From Pseudomonas sp. UYIF39 (GTDB lineage: Bacteria > Pseudomonadota > Gammaproteobacteria > Pseudomonadales > Pseudomonadaceae), in NCBI RefSeq assembly GCF_029963765.1, contig NZ_JALBYU010000022.1, positions 45,812 to 109,811 on the forward strand: DNA of 64,000 nucleotides. The letters are read 5' to 3'. Each line of letters starts with the position of its first letter. The stretch's first letter is position 1. Positions 1 to 7,999 of the stretch are shown piece after piece. Below the pieces are notes generated by a model that worked only from the letters and a program-made list of their open reading frames with translations, did not search any database and was not told the DNA's origin. A program made the position numbers and the translations under genes.

Positions 1-1
1 C

Positions 2-160
2 GAAATGAACCACCCGGCGCCCAGCCAGTTGCTCGATTTGTTGGCGGCGTTGTCCCACCAAACGTCACTGGCCATTGGTTGTTATTGCGAAGATGAAGCG
101 CATTGCCATCGGTCGGTATTGCGGGAGTTGTTAAAGGTGCGTGGTGCGCAGCTCAAATAG
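2..160 (+). CDS. DUF488 family protein, C-terminal end (partial)
   Basis: The reading frame is open from the window edge and ends in TAG, giving the last 52 residues of a protein. It contains the CYCEDEAHCHRSVL stretch near the C-terminus, which is the hallmark of the DUF488 family (small proteins of unknown function with Cys/His residues in this motif). The N-terminal part lies outside the window, so length and start cannot be judged. The 164 bp between it and the convergent VOC gene hold no gene that I can support. Confidence 0.75.
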   Translation, partial: EMNHPAPSQLLDLLAALSHQTSLAIGCYCEDEAHCHRSVLRELLKVRGAQLK

Positions 161-324
161 TCGCTGGCGCAGCGCTACTCCTCGCAGCAAACGACCCGAC
201 CAGCCTGTTGCGCGAACAATAGACATGTTCACTAACAGGCTGTCGAAAGTGACGACGACACTAAGCGTGATGCACCCGGTAATGAGGATGAATGACGCAG
301 CTCAGTTGATGCCGCACCTGAAGC

Positions 325-708
325 TTAGGCAGATTTGAAGCAGTACGCGGCCAGCTTGTTACCGTCGAGGTCGCGGGCGTAAGCGGCATAGGCATTGGGG
401 GCCCAGCCTCGTGGCCCTGGCGCGCCTTCGTCGGTACCGCCATTGGCCAGCGCGGCGGCGTGGAAGGCATCAATGGCAGCTCGATCCGGTGCTTCAAAGC
501 TGACAGTAACGCCGTTGCCCACGCTGGCAGGGGCGCCGTTGGCTGGTTTCAGCACAAAGAAGGACGGGGCGTTCTGCCCCCAGATCGAGCCATTGTCGTC
601 CAGGTCAGCGATACGCTTCTGGCCTAATGCTCCGAGTACATTGTCGTAAAAGCTGCGGGCTTTTTGCAGGTCATTGGTACCGACGGTGACGTGCGTGAAG
701 ATGCTCAT
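325..708 (-). CDS. VOC family protein (glyoxalase/dioxygenase fold)
   Basis: A 127-residue single-domain protein beginning MSIFTHVTVGTNDL and ending in a YARDLDGNKLAAYCF segment. This is the usual pair of beta-alpha-beta-beta-beta modules of vicinal-oxygen-chelate proteins close to the glyoxalase/bleomycin-resistance group. I chose the ATG at 708 because AAGAGAAC precedes it; an upstream in-frame start would add residues unlike the family. It lies downstream of the formaldehyde dehydrogenase on the same strand (79 bp apart), in the place where other bacteria often have S-formylglutathione hydrolase. Its substrate is unknown. Confidence 0.8.
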   Translation of the reverse strand: MSIFTHVTVGTNDLQKARSFYDNVLGALGQKRIADLDDNGSIWGQNAPSFFVLKPANGAPASVGNGVTVSFEAPDRAAIDAFHAAALANGGTDEGAPGPRGWAPNAYAAYARDLDGNKLAAYCFKSA

Positions 709-786
709 TGTGATGTTCTCTTTGGTGGAAACGCGGTGGGTGGGTATTAACAGTTTCGCCCGGGCGGCCATCGCCAAGCGGTTGAG

Positions 787-1905
787 TCAGCGATCGAAAT
801 GAATAACGGTGCGAATGCTCTTGCCTTCGCGCATCAGGTCAAAGGCCTTGTTGATGTCATCCAGACCCATGGTGTGAGTGATGAAGGTATCCAGCGGAAT
901 CTCCCCCTGTTGAGACTTCTCGACATAGCTGGGCAGTTCGCTGCGACCTTTCACTCCGCCAAAGGCCGAGCCGCGCCAGACTCGTCCGGTTACCAGCTGG
1001 AACGGTCGGGTACTGATTTCCTGGCCGGCGCCAGCGACCCCGATAATGACCGACTCGCCCCAGCCCTTATGGCAGCACTCGAGTGCTGCACGCATCAGGT
1101 TGACGTTCCCGATGCATTCAAAGGAGTAATCCACACCGCCCTCGGTCATCTCGACTATTACGTCCTGGATCGGCTTGTCGTATTCCTTCGGATTGATGAA
1201 GTCGGTAGCGCCCAATTGTCTGGCGATGTCGAACTTGGCCGGGTTGATATCGATCGCGATTATTCGACCCGCCTTGGCCATGGTGGCGCCGATAATGGCT
1301 GCCAGGCCGATGCCGCCCAGACCGAAGATGGCCACGCTGGCGCCCTCCTCCACCTTGGCCGTGTTGAGCACCGCGCCAATACCGGTCGTTACACCGCAAC
1401 CGAGCAGGCAAACCTTCTCTAGCGGCGCTTCCTTCGGGATTTTGGCCAGCGAGATTTCTGGCAGTACCGTGTACTCGGAAAACGTCGAAGTGCCCATGTA
1501 GTGGAATATCGGTTGGCCCTTGTAGGAAAAACGGCTGGTGCCGTCCGGCATCAGGCCTTTGCCTTGGGTCGCGCGAATTTTCTGGCAGAGGTTGGTCTTG
1601 CCGGATGTGCAGAATTTGCACTCCCCGCATTCCGGGGTGTAAAGCGGGATCACATGATCGCCTACCGCCACTGAAGTCACCCCTTCGCCGATTGCCTCGA
1701 CGATACCGCCGCCTTCGTGGCCGAGAATGACTGGAAAAATACCTTCGGGATCAGCACCGGACAGGGTAAACGCATCGGTATGGCAGACACCGGTCGCGAT
1801 GATGCGTACCAGCACCTCCCCGGCTTGTGGTGCAGCCACATCGACTTCGACAATTTGCAGGGGTTGGTTGGCTGCAAAAGCTACGGCAGCTCGTGATTTG
1901 ATCAT
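787..1905 (-). CDS. adhC: S-(hydroxymethyl)glutathione dehydrogenase / class III alcohol dehydrogenase
   Basis: Zinc- and NAD-dependent enzyme of 372 residues that oxidises the glutathione adduct of formaldehyde to S-formylglutathione in the cytoplasm. Visible are the catalytic zinc ligands C41 and H63 (GHEGGG), the structural zinc cysteines C93, C96, C99 and C107, and the Rossmann motif GLGGIGLAA. Length and sequence match the class III family throughout. The start is the ATG at 1905; an upstream in-frame extension looks artefactual. It follows, on the same strand, an orphan betaine-type binding protein and a 2-oxoglutarate oxygenase, so it could clear formaldehyde released by oxidative demethylation, though it may simply be a neighbour. 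No formylglutathione hydrolase gene is visible here. Confidence 0.95.
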   Translation of the reverse strand: MIKSRAAVAFAANQPLQIVEVDVAAPQAGEVLVRIIATGVCHTDAFTLSGADPEGIFPVILGHEGGGIVEAIGEGVTSVAVGDHVIPLYTPECGECKFCTSGKTNLCQKIRATQGKGLMPDGTSRFSYKGQPIFHYMGTSTFSEYTVLPEISLAKIPKEAPLEKVCLLGCGVTTGIGAVLNTAKVEEGASVAIFGLGGIGLAAIIGATMAKAGRIIAIDINPAKFDIARQLGATDFINPKEYDKPIQDVIVEMTEGGVDYSFECIGNVNLMRAALECCHKGWGESVIIGVAGAGQEISTRPFQLVTGRVWRGSAFGGVKGRSELPSYVEKSQQGEIPLDTFITHTMGLDDINKAFDLMREGKSIRTVIHFDR

Positions 1906-2036
1906 ATTCGTAATTCCCAGGCGCAAAGAGGCGTCGCCTCTTTGTAGAAACAAGAAAAATCAGAAATGAGATAGTGTTTACGCAGGTCGCGCTAGTGACA
2001 TGTCAAGGGTCAGGGCTTCCTTGCCCCAAGAACCGA

Positions 2037-3005
2037 TTAGAGCGTTGCGTCGATTTTTTTTGCGACGGCTTCATCGACCCAGGCGTGCCAGACTTCCGGG
2101 TGCTCCTTGAGAAAAATCCTGGCCAGCTTCGGAGATTCGATGCGCTCCCGGGTCATCCTCGCCAGGTTCTGATTCAACAGATCGATGGGGATGTTGACCT
2201 TCTCCAGAACCGCAACCAGTTCAGGAGCCTGCTCATGAAAAGCCTTGGAGAGTCCGACCATGGTAATGACGTCTTTGTTGGCTCCGGTCTTTTCTTCGAG
2301 CCTTATCGCGTCGATTTGCCCCATCAGCGGAGTCGGTGACCAGTAGTAGAACAGTACCGGTTCACCGCGCTTGTAGCTGGACAGAACTGCCGCATCCAAG
2401 GCCGCACCGGTGCCTGGACGGAAATTTGTGAAGGTATTTTCAAGACCGTACTCTTTCAGCATCTCGGTATTGTCCTGCTCACAAATCCAGCCAGCGGGAC
2501 AGTTGTAGAAACGGCCTTTGGACGGTTCCTCCGAATCTTTAAAAATGCCTGGGTACTTGCTCAGGTCGGCAACGGTCTTGAGCTCAGGTGCTGGTGCAGG
2601 CCTGTTGCGTTTGGCGTCCCCCTCCACGACATAACGCGGCACATACCAGCCCTGAGTCGCACCAATGATCGGAGCGCCGACCCCGACGACCTTTCCGGCT
2701 GCTGCTGCCTTCTTCCAGACTTCGCTACGCTCCATCCACTCTTCGCCAAATACCTGAATATCGTTGCTGGCCAGGGCGGTCTCAAGAATGATGGTATTCC
2801 CCACTAACTGGTCAGTTGCACAACCGTAGCCATCCTTGAGAACGATCATCATGATGTCGGTGAGGAGCATCCCGCTCTCCCAATTCAGACCGGCAAATTT
2901 CACCGATTTGCCTGACTCACACCACCCTGAAGCCTGACTTGAGGCGCTACCGACGAGTAAGCCAAGGGTGAGTAACGAGGCCAGCAAGTTCTTCTTGTAT
3001 TTCAT
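2037..3005 (-). CDS. Orphan glycine-betaine-type ABC substrate-binding protein (OpuAC/ProX fold)
   Basis: A 322-residue secreted protein with a signal peptide (basic MKYKK, hydrophobic core, cleavage near residue 25). The mature part begins with the KFAGLNWESG type of start seen in OpuAC proteins and carries tryptophans (EEWMERSEVW, YYWSPTP) of the kind that form the aromatic cage for quaternary ammonium ligands. The NCPAGWIC segment may form a disulphide. No permease or ATPase gene is adjacent. In Pseudomonas, orphan binding proteins such as CaiX and BetX are known to share a core CbcWV transporter, and I infer the same here. GGAG precedes the ATG. It lies 151 bp downstream of the oxygenase gene on the same strand. 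The ligand is not determined. Confidence 0.85.
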   Translation of the reverse strand: MKYKKNLLASLLTLGLLVGSASSQASGWCESGKSVKFAGLNWESGMLLTDIMMIVLKDGYGCATDQLVGNTIILETALASNDIQVFGEEWMERSEVWKKAAAAGKVVGVGAPIIGATQGWYVPRYVVEGDAKRNRPAPAPELKTVADLSKYPGIFKDSEEPSKGRFYNCPAGWICEQDNTEMLKEYGLENTFTNFRPGTGAALDAAVLSSYKRGEPVLFYYWSPTPLMGQIDAIRLEEKTGANKDVITMVGLSKAFHEQAPELVAVLEKVNIPIDLLNQNLARMTRERIESPKLARIFLKEHPEVWHAWVDEAVAKKIDATL

Positions 3006-3156
3006 GATCAGACGCTCCGAAATTATTATTGGGGGCAGCGAACTGTTGCGTGCACACGCGAGGCGAACGAGACCATCAGATCTAACGTGGACAGGTGCCT
3101 GTGCAGACACGTGAAGCGATGGAGTGAGTGAATAGTTTTATTGTGGATTGGGTAAC

Positions 3157-3996
3157 TTAATTCAAAGGCTCTACCGTGGTACGCCCGTAAAACAATTGAC
3201 GGGCATAGGCGCTGAACTCGACATTTGGCTGATCCACGTAAGCGAATACCGCGTTGAGTCTTAACCTGTCGCCCACCACCGGCGTAACACGATGCAGTGA
3301 ATAGCGGCCGCGAAACAATGTCAGTGTTCCAGGCACTTGAGGCAGTACCTCTATCTGTTGGGTATCGGGGTTATCAAGGAATTGCCCGACCGCGTCATAA
3401 CAGTCGTCGTCCTCATTGCGAAGCATGCGTACATATTCAAAATCCCCGCCGGCACTTGCGGCCTGGAGTGACAGCGTGACGCTGAAATCGGAGCGGTCAA
3501 AGTGCCACCCCAATTGCTGCCCCGTCGTAAAGCCCTGCAAGTTAAGCGCGGCTAACGGATCAGCATGGCGATAGAGCGTATCCAGACCCAACACGTCCTT
3601 GATGAAAGAAAGCACTTCGTCCGATTCATAGATCCGTCTGATCAAGTTGTCGCCAGGAATATCCGCGTAGGCGACAGTATCTTTTTCAGTTTTCATCAAA
3701 CGCCGCAGGGGATGCCCTGAATCAACGTTTTTCTCTTGAGGTTTGAAATAAACCGTGTGGTTTTCCCGAAAATGAAACATGCGCGGGTGTAGTTCAAGCG
3801 TTTGATCCGCCATCGTCGCAACCGACTCATCACGGACAAATCCCGGGAAGATCGCGACGCCTTCCTGCCCGAGCAATGACTGGCTATGAGTGACCAGCGC
3901 CCGATAAGCGGGGTGGGTTCGATCGGTAATGGGATAACGCTCAAGGTCGATGACATCGCCCAGGGTTACGGCGGGTGTGAGAGGAAGCATAGACAT
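3157..3996 (-). CDS. 2-oxoglutarate/Fe(II)-dependent oxygenase, BesD/HalD-related, HxD type
   Basis: A 279-residue cupin-fold oxygenase. Likely iron ligands are H165 and D167 in GWHFDRSDF and H235 in SLHRVTPV; R246 in RLNAVFAY is the probable 2-oxoglutarate anchor. It resembles the radical amino-acid halogenases BesD/HalD, but those have Gly in place of D167 to make room for chloride, so this should be a hydroxylase or demethylase. I took the ATG at 3996 (GGAGACC upstream). A LysR gene is divergent across a 109-bp gap, and the binding protein lies downstream. A second gene of this family sits at 61704-62510. The fold is fairly certain and the substrate unknown. Confidence 0.8.
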   Translation of the reverse strand: MSMLPLTPAVTLGDVIDLERYPITDRTHPAYRALVTHSQSLLGQEGVAIFPGFVRDESVATMADQTLELHPRMFHFRENHTVYFKPQEKNVDSGHPLRRLMKTEKDTVAYADIPGDNLIRRIYESDEVLSFIKDVLGLDTLYRHADPLAALNLQGFTTGQQLGWHFDRSDFSVTLSLQAASAGGDFEYVRMLRNEDDDCYDAVGQFLDNPDTQQIEVLPQVPGTLTLFRGRYSLHRVTPVVGDRLRLNAVFAYVDQPNVEFSAYARQLFYGRTTVEPLN

Positions 3997-4105
3997 GATT
4001 ATTGGTCTCCGGTGGCTCTTGCTGGAGTCAGATTGCATCGGAGGCAAAAACAAGTCACGCTCATATTTTTACGCTATTTTGTGAATTATTTTCAGGTCGC
4101 GCCCT

Positions 4106-5023
4106 ATGAGACTCACCCTGGATCACCTCGTAATGCTGCAAACCCTGTCGGAAGTCGATTCGGTGACCGCTGTGGCCGAGCGTCTATGGCTGACGCCTTC
4201 AGCCGTCAGTCATCGCATGCGGGAGGCGGAACGCCGGCTTGGCGTGACCCTGACAGAGCGCTCAGGGGGAAAGTTGCGACTCAGCCCTGCGGGTGTGCGC
4301 CTGGAGCGAGCAGCAAGAGACATCATCGCGATTCTGAACGAAGCGGAGGCGGAGGCCAGATCCATGGCAGGCGGGGTCACAGCCTTTGTACGTATGGGCG
4401 TCACCTCATACGGGCCGTTTCGCTGGATTCCAAAATTTATCAAGCATTACTCCAGTCTTCGTCCAGACATCGAAATAACACTGGTGACCGTGCCCCGTAA
4501 CGACGTTTATGCCAGCCTGATGCAAGGCAGGCTCGATGTGTCGATTATTGATGACGGTATGGTGCCGAGTGGTGTTGCCAAGTTGCCGCTTTTCCGTGAC
4601 GACCTGATTGCGATCATGGCAACCGATCACCCACTGGCGCAGAGGAAAAACATTTATGCCGAAGACTTCAAAACCTACAACCTGGTGACGTATTCAACGG
4701 ACCGCGCAAGCGGCTGGGAATATGACCGGTTCTTCGCGCCCGCGAGTATTTTGCCGCGCCGAATGATTACCGTGGAGTTGATTGAAGCCATCGTCGAACT
4801 GGTGCGCTCGGGATACGGAATCAGCATATTGCAACGCGACTTGGTGACGCCCAGCCTTGAGCGCGGAGAGCTTGCATGGGCAGCCCTGAATGACGGCCTG
4901 GATATCGCATGGAACGCAATTATTCGCCCGTCCGAGCCCGAAGGCAGTGAAGTCAATCAACTGGTCACCGAGCTGACCAGTTGGATCAAACATGCTGGGA
5001 AATCCGAGAAAGGCTATGCATAG
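4106..5023 (+). CDS. LysR-family transcriptional regulator
   Basis: A 305-residue protein with the N-terminal winged helix-turn-helix (LTPSAVSHRMREAERRLG, roughly residues 29-46) and a C-terminal periplasmic-binding-like effector domain from about residue 90. It is divergent from the 2-oxoglutarate oxygenase gene with a 109-bp intergenic region, the usual arrangement for a LysR protein controlling its neighbour. The effector is unknown, though a betaine or amino-acid-type ligand would fit the neighbouring binding protein. The Shine-Dalgarno sequence (AGG) is weak. Confidence 0.9.
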   Translation: MRLTLDHLVMLQTLSEVDSVTAVAERLWLTPSAVSHRMREAERRLGVTLTERSGGKLRLSPAGVRLERAARDIIAILNEAEAEARSMAGGVTAFVRMGVTSYGPFRWIPKFIKHYSSLRPDIEITLVTVPRNDVYASLMQGRLDVSIIDDGMVPSGVAKLPLFRDDLIAIMATDHPLAQRKNIYAEDFKTYNLVTYSTDRASGWEYDRFFAPASILPRRMITVELIEAIVELVRSGYGISILQRDLVTPSLERGELAWAALNDGLDIAWNAIIRPSEPEGSEVNQLVTELTSWIKHAGKSEKGYA

Positions 5024-5030
5024 CTAGACC

Positions 5031-5165
5031 ATGCACGTGCTATTCGACATCGTCACACGGCGCCTCAACGCCAAGGCGCCACTTCCTGCCGTTTACAGCG
5101 AACTGGTGGGAGAGACGGCTCAATCGGTGCTGGAACGCCAGCACATCTGGCTGCAACGAAAATAA
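5031..5165 (+). CDS. Possible 44-residue protein of unknown function
   Basis: An ATG-initiated frame 7 bp after the LysR stop and 15 bp before the metallophosphoesterase start, encoding a mixed-charge peptide (MHVLFDIVTRRLNAK...WLQRK). It has no membrane segment and no motif that I recognise. It could be a small translated protein, or only the leader that couples the two genes. Its position and orientation are the only support. Confidence 0.3.
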   Translation: MHVLFDIVTRRLNAKAPLPAVYSELVGETAQSVLERQHIWLQRK

Positions 5166-5180
5166 GGTAGGAGTTGATCG

Positions 5181-5948
5181 ATGCGCATCGCCTTGCTGTC
5201 AGACATCCATTTGTCCGTCAACGCGTTACCTTTTCCCGATGTGGACGCCGATATTGTCGTCCTCGCGGGAGACATCTCCCGACCGGCCAAGGCCATTGAG
5301 TGGGCCAAATCGTGCCCTGTTCCGATCGTGTACGTGGCAGGGAATCACGAGTTTTATGGCAGTGACTTGATCTCTACTTACGAGCACTTGAACAGGTTGT
5401 CGGAAGGCACACCGATACACGTGTTGGAACGTTCGGAGTATGTCCACAACGGCGTGCGGTTTTTGGGTTGCACCTTGTGGTCTGACTATCGTCTTTTCAA
5501 TTCTGCTGAGGATCGGGCACAGGGTATTGATCTGGCTGCGAAGCTTATGCGGGACTTCACCCACATAAAAATCTCGCCAGATTTTCCAGACCTGTTCAGC
5601 CCGGCAATTTCCCAACTGATTTTTTTACAGACAGTCGCCTGGCTGGAAGACTGCTTCACCCGCGACAGAACCAAGCCCACGGTGGTGGTTTCGCATTTTG
5701 CACCGACACGGTTGAGCATCAGCCCGCTGTTTGAGAATTCGCCGATTAACGCGAGTTTTGTTTCAGACCTCGAAGACCGGATCAACGTCTGGCAGCCGGC
5801 ACTTTGGCTGCATGGCCATACCCATGAGAGCTTTGACTACCAAGTGGGCAAAACTCGCGTCATTTGCAACGCCCGGGGCTATGCAAAAAATGGCATTAAT
5901 GAAAATCCGGAATTTAATGACTCATACGTGATTGACCTGGACATCTGA
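5181..5948 (+). CDS. Calcineurin-like metallophosphoesterase
   Basis: A 255-residue cytosolic protein with all blocks of the metallophosphoesterase fold in order: SDIHL (residues 7-11), AGDIS, GNHEF, SHFAP and HGHTH. These provide the two-metal site. The family includes phosphodiesterases and phosphatases, and nothing in the sequence fixes the substrate. GTAGGAG precedes the ATG. Its 3' end overlaps the convergent PhaG-like gene by 27 bp. Confidence 0.9.
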   Translation: MRIALLSDIHLSVNALPFPDVDADIVVLAGDISRPAKAIEWAKSCPVPIVYVAGNHEFYGSDLISTYEHLNRLSEGTPIHVLERSEYVHNGVRFLGCTLWSDYRLFNSAEDRAQGIDLAAKLMRDFTHIKISPDFPDLFSPAISQLIFLQTVAWLEDCFTRDRTKPTVVVSHFAPTRLSISPLFENSPINASFVSDLEDRINVWQPALWLHGHTHESFDYQVGKTRVICNARGYAKNGINENPEFNDSYVIDLDI

Positions 5949-6797
5949 GGCAACACGGCCCTGCCTCCTGGAAGCCGGGTCCAGAAAACCGAGCAAGGCC
6001 TGCCGGGTGTCTTGCCAGGCCGCCGGATGTTCCATATCAAGGAAGTGCCCGGCGTTCTTGATGGTATGGAACCGGGACTGAGACGCATGATCGGCGAACA
6101 GCCGGGCGTCTTCGACCGAGGTGTACTCATCCCATTCGCCGTTGACAAACAGCAGCGGTATTTCGATGGCAGCGGCGCAGGCGACATAGCAATGGGTGTC
6201 TTGGGTCAGCACCTCATTGACGTGGTAATGCATCTGCCTGTACTCGTGCTCGGCCAGGCTTCTGACATGGCGATCATTAAAGCGTTTGAACAGCGATGGC
6301 AGGTGCTTGCCGATTGTGCTGTTGATCAAGCGACCGACATTGAGGCGGTCGCAAGCCTGCAGATGGTACAGGCCGCTCTCCAGGTAATCGCGCATCGGTG
6401 TATTGATACGCGCTGCGAATGAATTGATCACCGCCTTCTCGATTCGTCGCGGCCGCTGAGCCAGCGCCAGCAAGGTCGCCGCGCCGCCCCAGGAAAAGGA
6501 CAGCACATGGTGCGCACCAAAGTGTTCGATTAAATCCAGCAGTATCGCTGCCTCGTCTTCCTTTCGGATCGGTTGGCCGTGGAGGTTGTGTTGCATCGAC
6601 TGACCGGCGTAGGGCTGGTCGTAGAGAACTACATTGAATCGCGGCTGCAGGTAACGCACCGTTTGGGCAAAAGATGCGGTCGTTGCCAGTGAGCCGTTGA
6701 CCAGAATGATGGTCTTGTCAGCGGCAGTGTTGAGATAGTGCTCGGTATAAACCTTGTACTTCCCGCAGATCTCGACGATGGCAGTTTTCGGCATCAT
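5922..6797 (-). CDS. phaG: PhaG-like (R)-3-hydroxyacyl-ACP thioesterase/transacylase
   Basis: A 291-residue alpha/beta-hydrolase whose sequence runs closely parallel to PhaG of P. putida and, less closely, to RhlA. Shared blocks include NGSLATTASFAQTVR, LYDQPYAG, the nucleophile elbow FSWGGA, GKHLPSLFKRFN and the C-terminal AGHFLDME with the catalytic His. PhaG links de novo fatty acid synthesis to polyhydroxyalkanoate precursors by acting on 3-hydroxyacyl-ACP. The start is the first of two adjacent ATGs, 8 bp after AGGAAG. No PHA synthase or rhamnosyltransferase gene is nearby, so this may be a paralogue; an RhlA-like role in making hydroxyalkanoyloxy-alkanoate is the main alternative. Confidence 0.8.
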   Translation of the reverse strand: MMPKTAIVEICGKYKVYTEHYLNTAADKTIILVNGSLATTASFAQTVRYLQPRFNVVLYDQPYAGQSMQHNLHGQPIRKEDEAAILLDLIEHFGAHHVLSFSWGGAATLLALAQRPRRIEKAVINSFAARINTPMRDYLESGLYHLQACDRLNVGRLINSTIGKHLPSLFKRFNDRHVRSLAEHEYRQMHYHVNEVLTQDTHCYVACAAAIEIPLLFVNGEWDEYTSVEDARLFADHASQSRFHTIKNAGHFLDMEHPAAWQDTRQALLGFLDPASRRQGRVASDVQVNHV

Positions 6798-7485
6798 GAC
6801 ATTTACTTCCTTGAACCCATTGGACTAAGCGCACAGCGTGAGGAATGCCCACAGGGCCCTATCGCAGAAAGCAGAACACGCGGACCTGACAGCGAAGTGT
6901 CAGGTCAATACATTGATAACTCAGGGTGGTTCTCAAATATCAACGCATAGGCCTCCTCGGGCTTGGTCTGGCAACACGGACAAGCAACAACAGCGCGAGG
7001 GTGCTCGGATGGCTACAGTGACCAATGAGTCACTGACTGACCATATGTTCAGAGTTAAGCAGGGATTTCCCCGTCCGCAAGAGCGCAGACGAGTTATTGC
7101 GTCGAAGTCGGCGTGATGGTCGAACGATGTCACCCAAGACAAGGCGATGCGCGAAACCTCCGCAGGCCGCTATCCCGTGATTGGGGATCACTTCCCGGGT
7201 GACGCCCCCGAGTCATCGGTCTCGTCGAAATACTTGGCTATTGGCCCAAGCCTTGCTTTGGCATCTTTTGCGGTAACTGGGGGTTAATGCAGGGCCTGAA
7301 CAGGGTGTTGATTGTGGTAAGCATCTAGACGACAGACCGCCCCACTATCAGGAATCACCCCAAGGTTGGGGACTTTCGCCCGCCAAAGCTAGCAGGCTTA
7401 TTAATTGCCCAACTTCATTAAAGGCAGGCTGGCCACGCTCCGCGCGTCAATAAAAAAAATAAATGAACAACAAGGCGAACCCACC
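6798..7485. other. Intergenic region, about 690 bp
   Basis: No convincing gene was found. The best candidate is a plus-strand frame at 7009-7116 encoding 35 residues (MATVTNESLTDHMF...), preceded by GAGGG at good spacing, but it is short and has no recognisable motif. The rest is ordinary mixed-composition sequence and probably holds the promoters of the PhaG-like gene and of the small membrane protein that follows. Confidence 0.5.
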
Positions 7486-7926
7486 TTGAAAATTTCAAAT
7501 ATCTGCGTCGCGTGCAGCCTTTTGGTTTCGGTCGCGGCTTCTGCCACAGGGATTATTCCCGCCCTTGATCTGGACTTCACAAGGTCGGCTGCTGAAACGC
7601 TGAAAAAACGGGGAATCAACGACGCTTGTATTATTGCCGCGTCAAACCCGAAAACGTTCACCTATTGCCGAGAAGGATCGCCAACGCTCTGGAAGTATCA
7701 GGCTTTGGATCTGGAACAACAGGCGGCGATCCTGAATGGCGAAAAGCGGCACCTGACAGACTACGGGCAAATCACCGTCGCGGAAGTCGACAGCGCAGCC
7801 TGCGCACAAGATAACCGTGTGCCATTGGTTAAACCGGCGATTACTCGTGGTCTGGGACTCGGCCTGATCACCCTGCTTCTGTTGATTGGATTGCGATATA
7901 CCTACCGGGCAAGCCGCCGCCCGTAA
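7486..7926 (+). CDS. Small membrane-anchored protein with signal peptide, unknown function
   Basis: Read from a TTG at 7486, which follows AAGGCG by 8 bp, this encodes 146 residues. There is a signal-like N-terminus (hydrophobic CVACSLLVSVAASATG), a periplasmic domain with several cysteines, and a C-terminal transmembrane helix (GLGLITLLLLIGLRY) followed by an arginine-rich tail. That predicts a type I membrane protein. A second in-frame TTG at 7405 would give a longer form, but it would bury the signal peptide. I do not recognise the family. Confidence 0.6.
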   Translation: MKISNICVACSLLVSVAASATGIIPALDLDFTRSAAETLKKRGINDACIIAASNPKTFTYCREGSPTLWKYQALDLEQQAAILNGEKRHLTDYGQITVAEVDSAACAQDNRVPLVKPAITRGLGLGLITLLLLIGLRYTYRASRRP

Positions 7927-7999
7927 CCAAAACATGATTGGCAAAGGGTCGGCGTAAATCTGCGCAAATCACGAGTAAGCACAGACTCAAAAAGCGATG

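Noticed and set aside
3157..3996. Amino-acid halogenase (BesD/HalD)
   Set aside because: The iron-binding motif is HxD (H165, D167). Halogenases of this family have Gly at the second position, so halogenation is not expected; the same applies to the paralogue at 61704.
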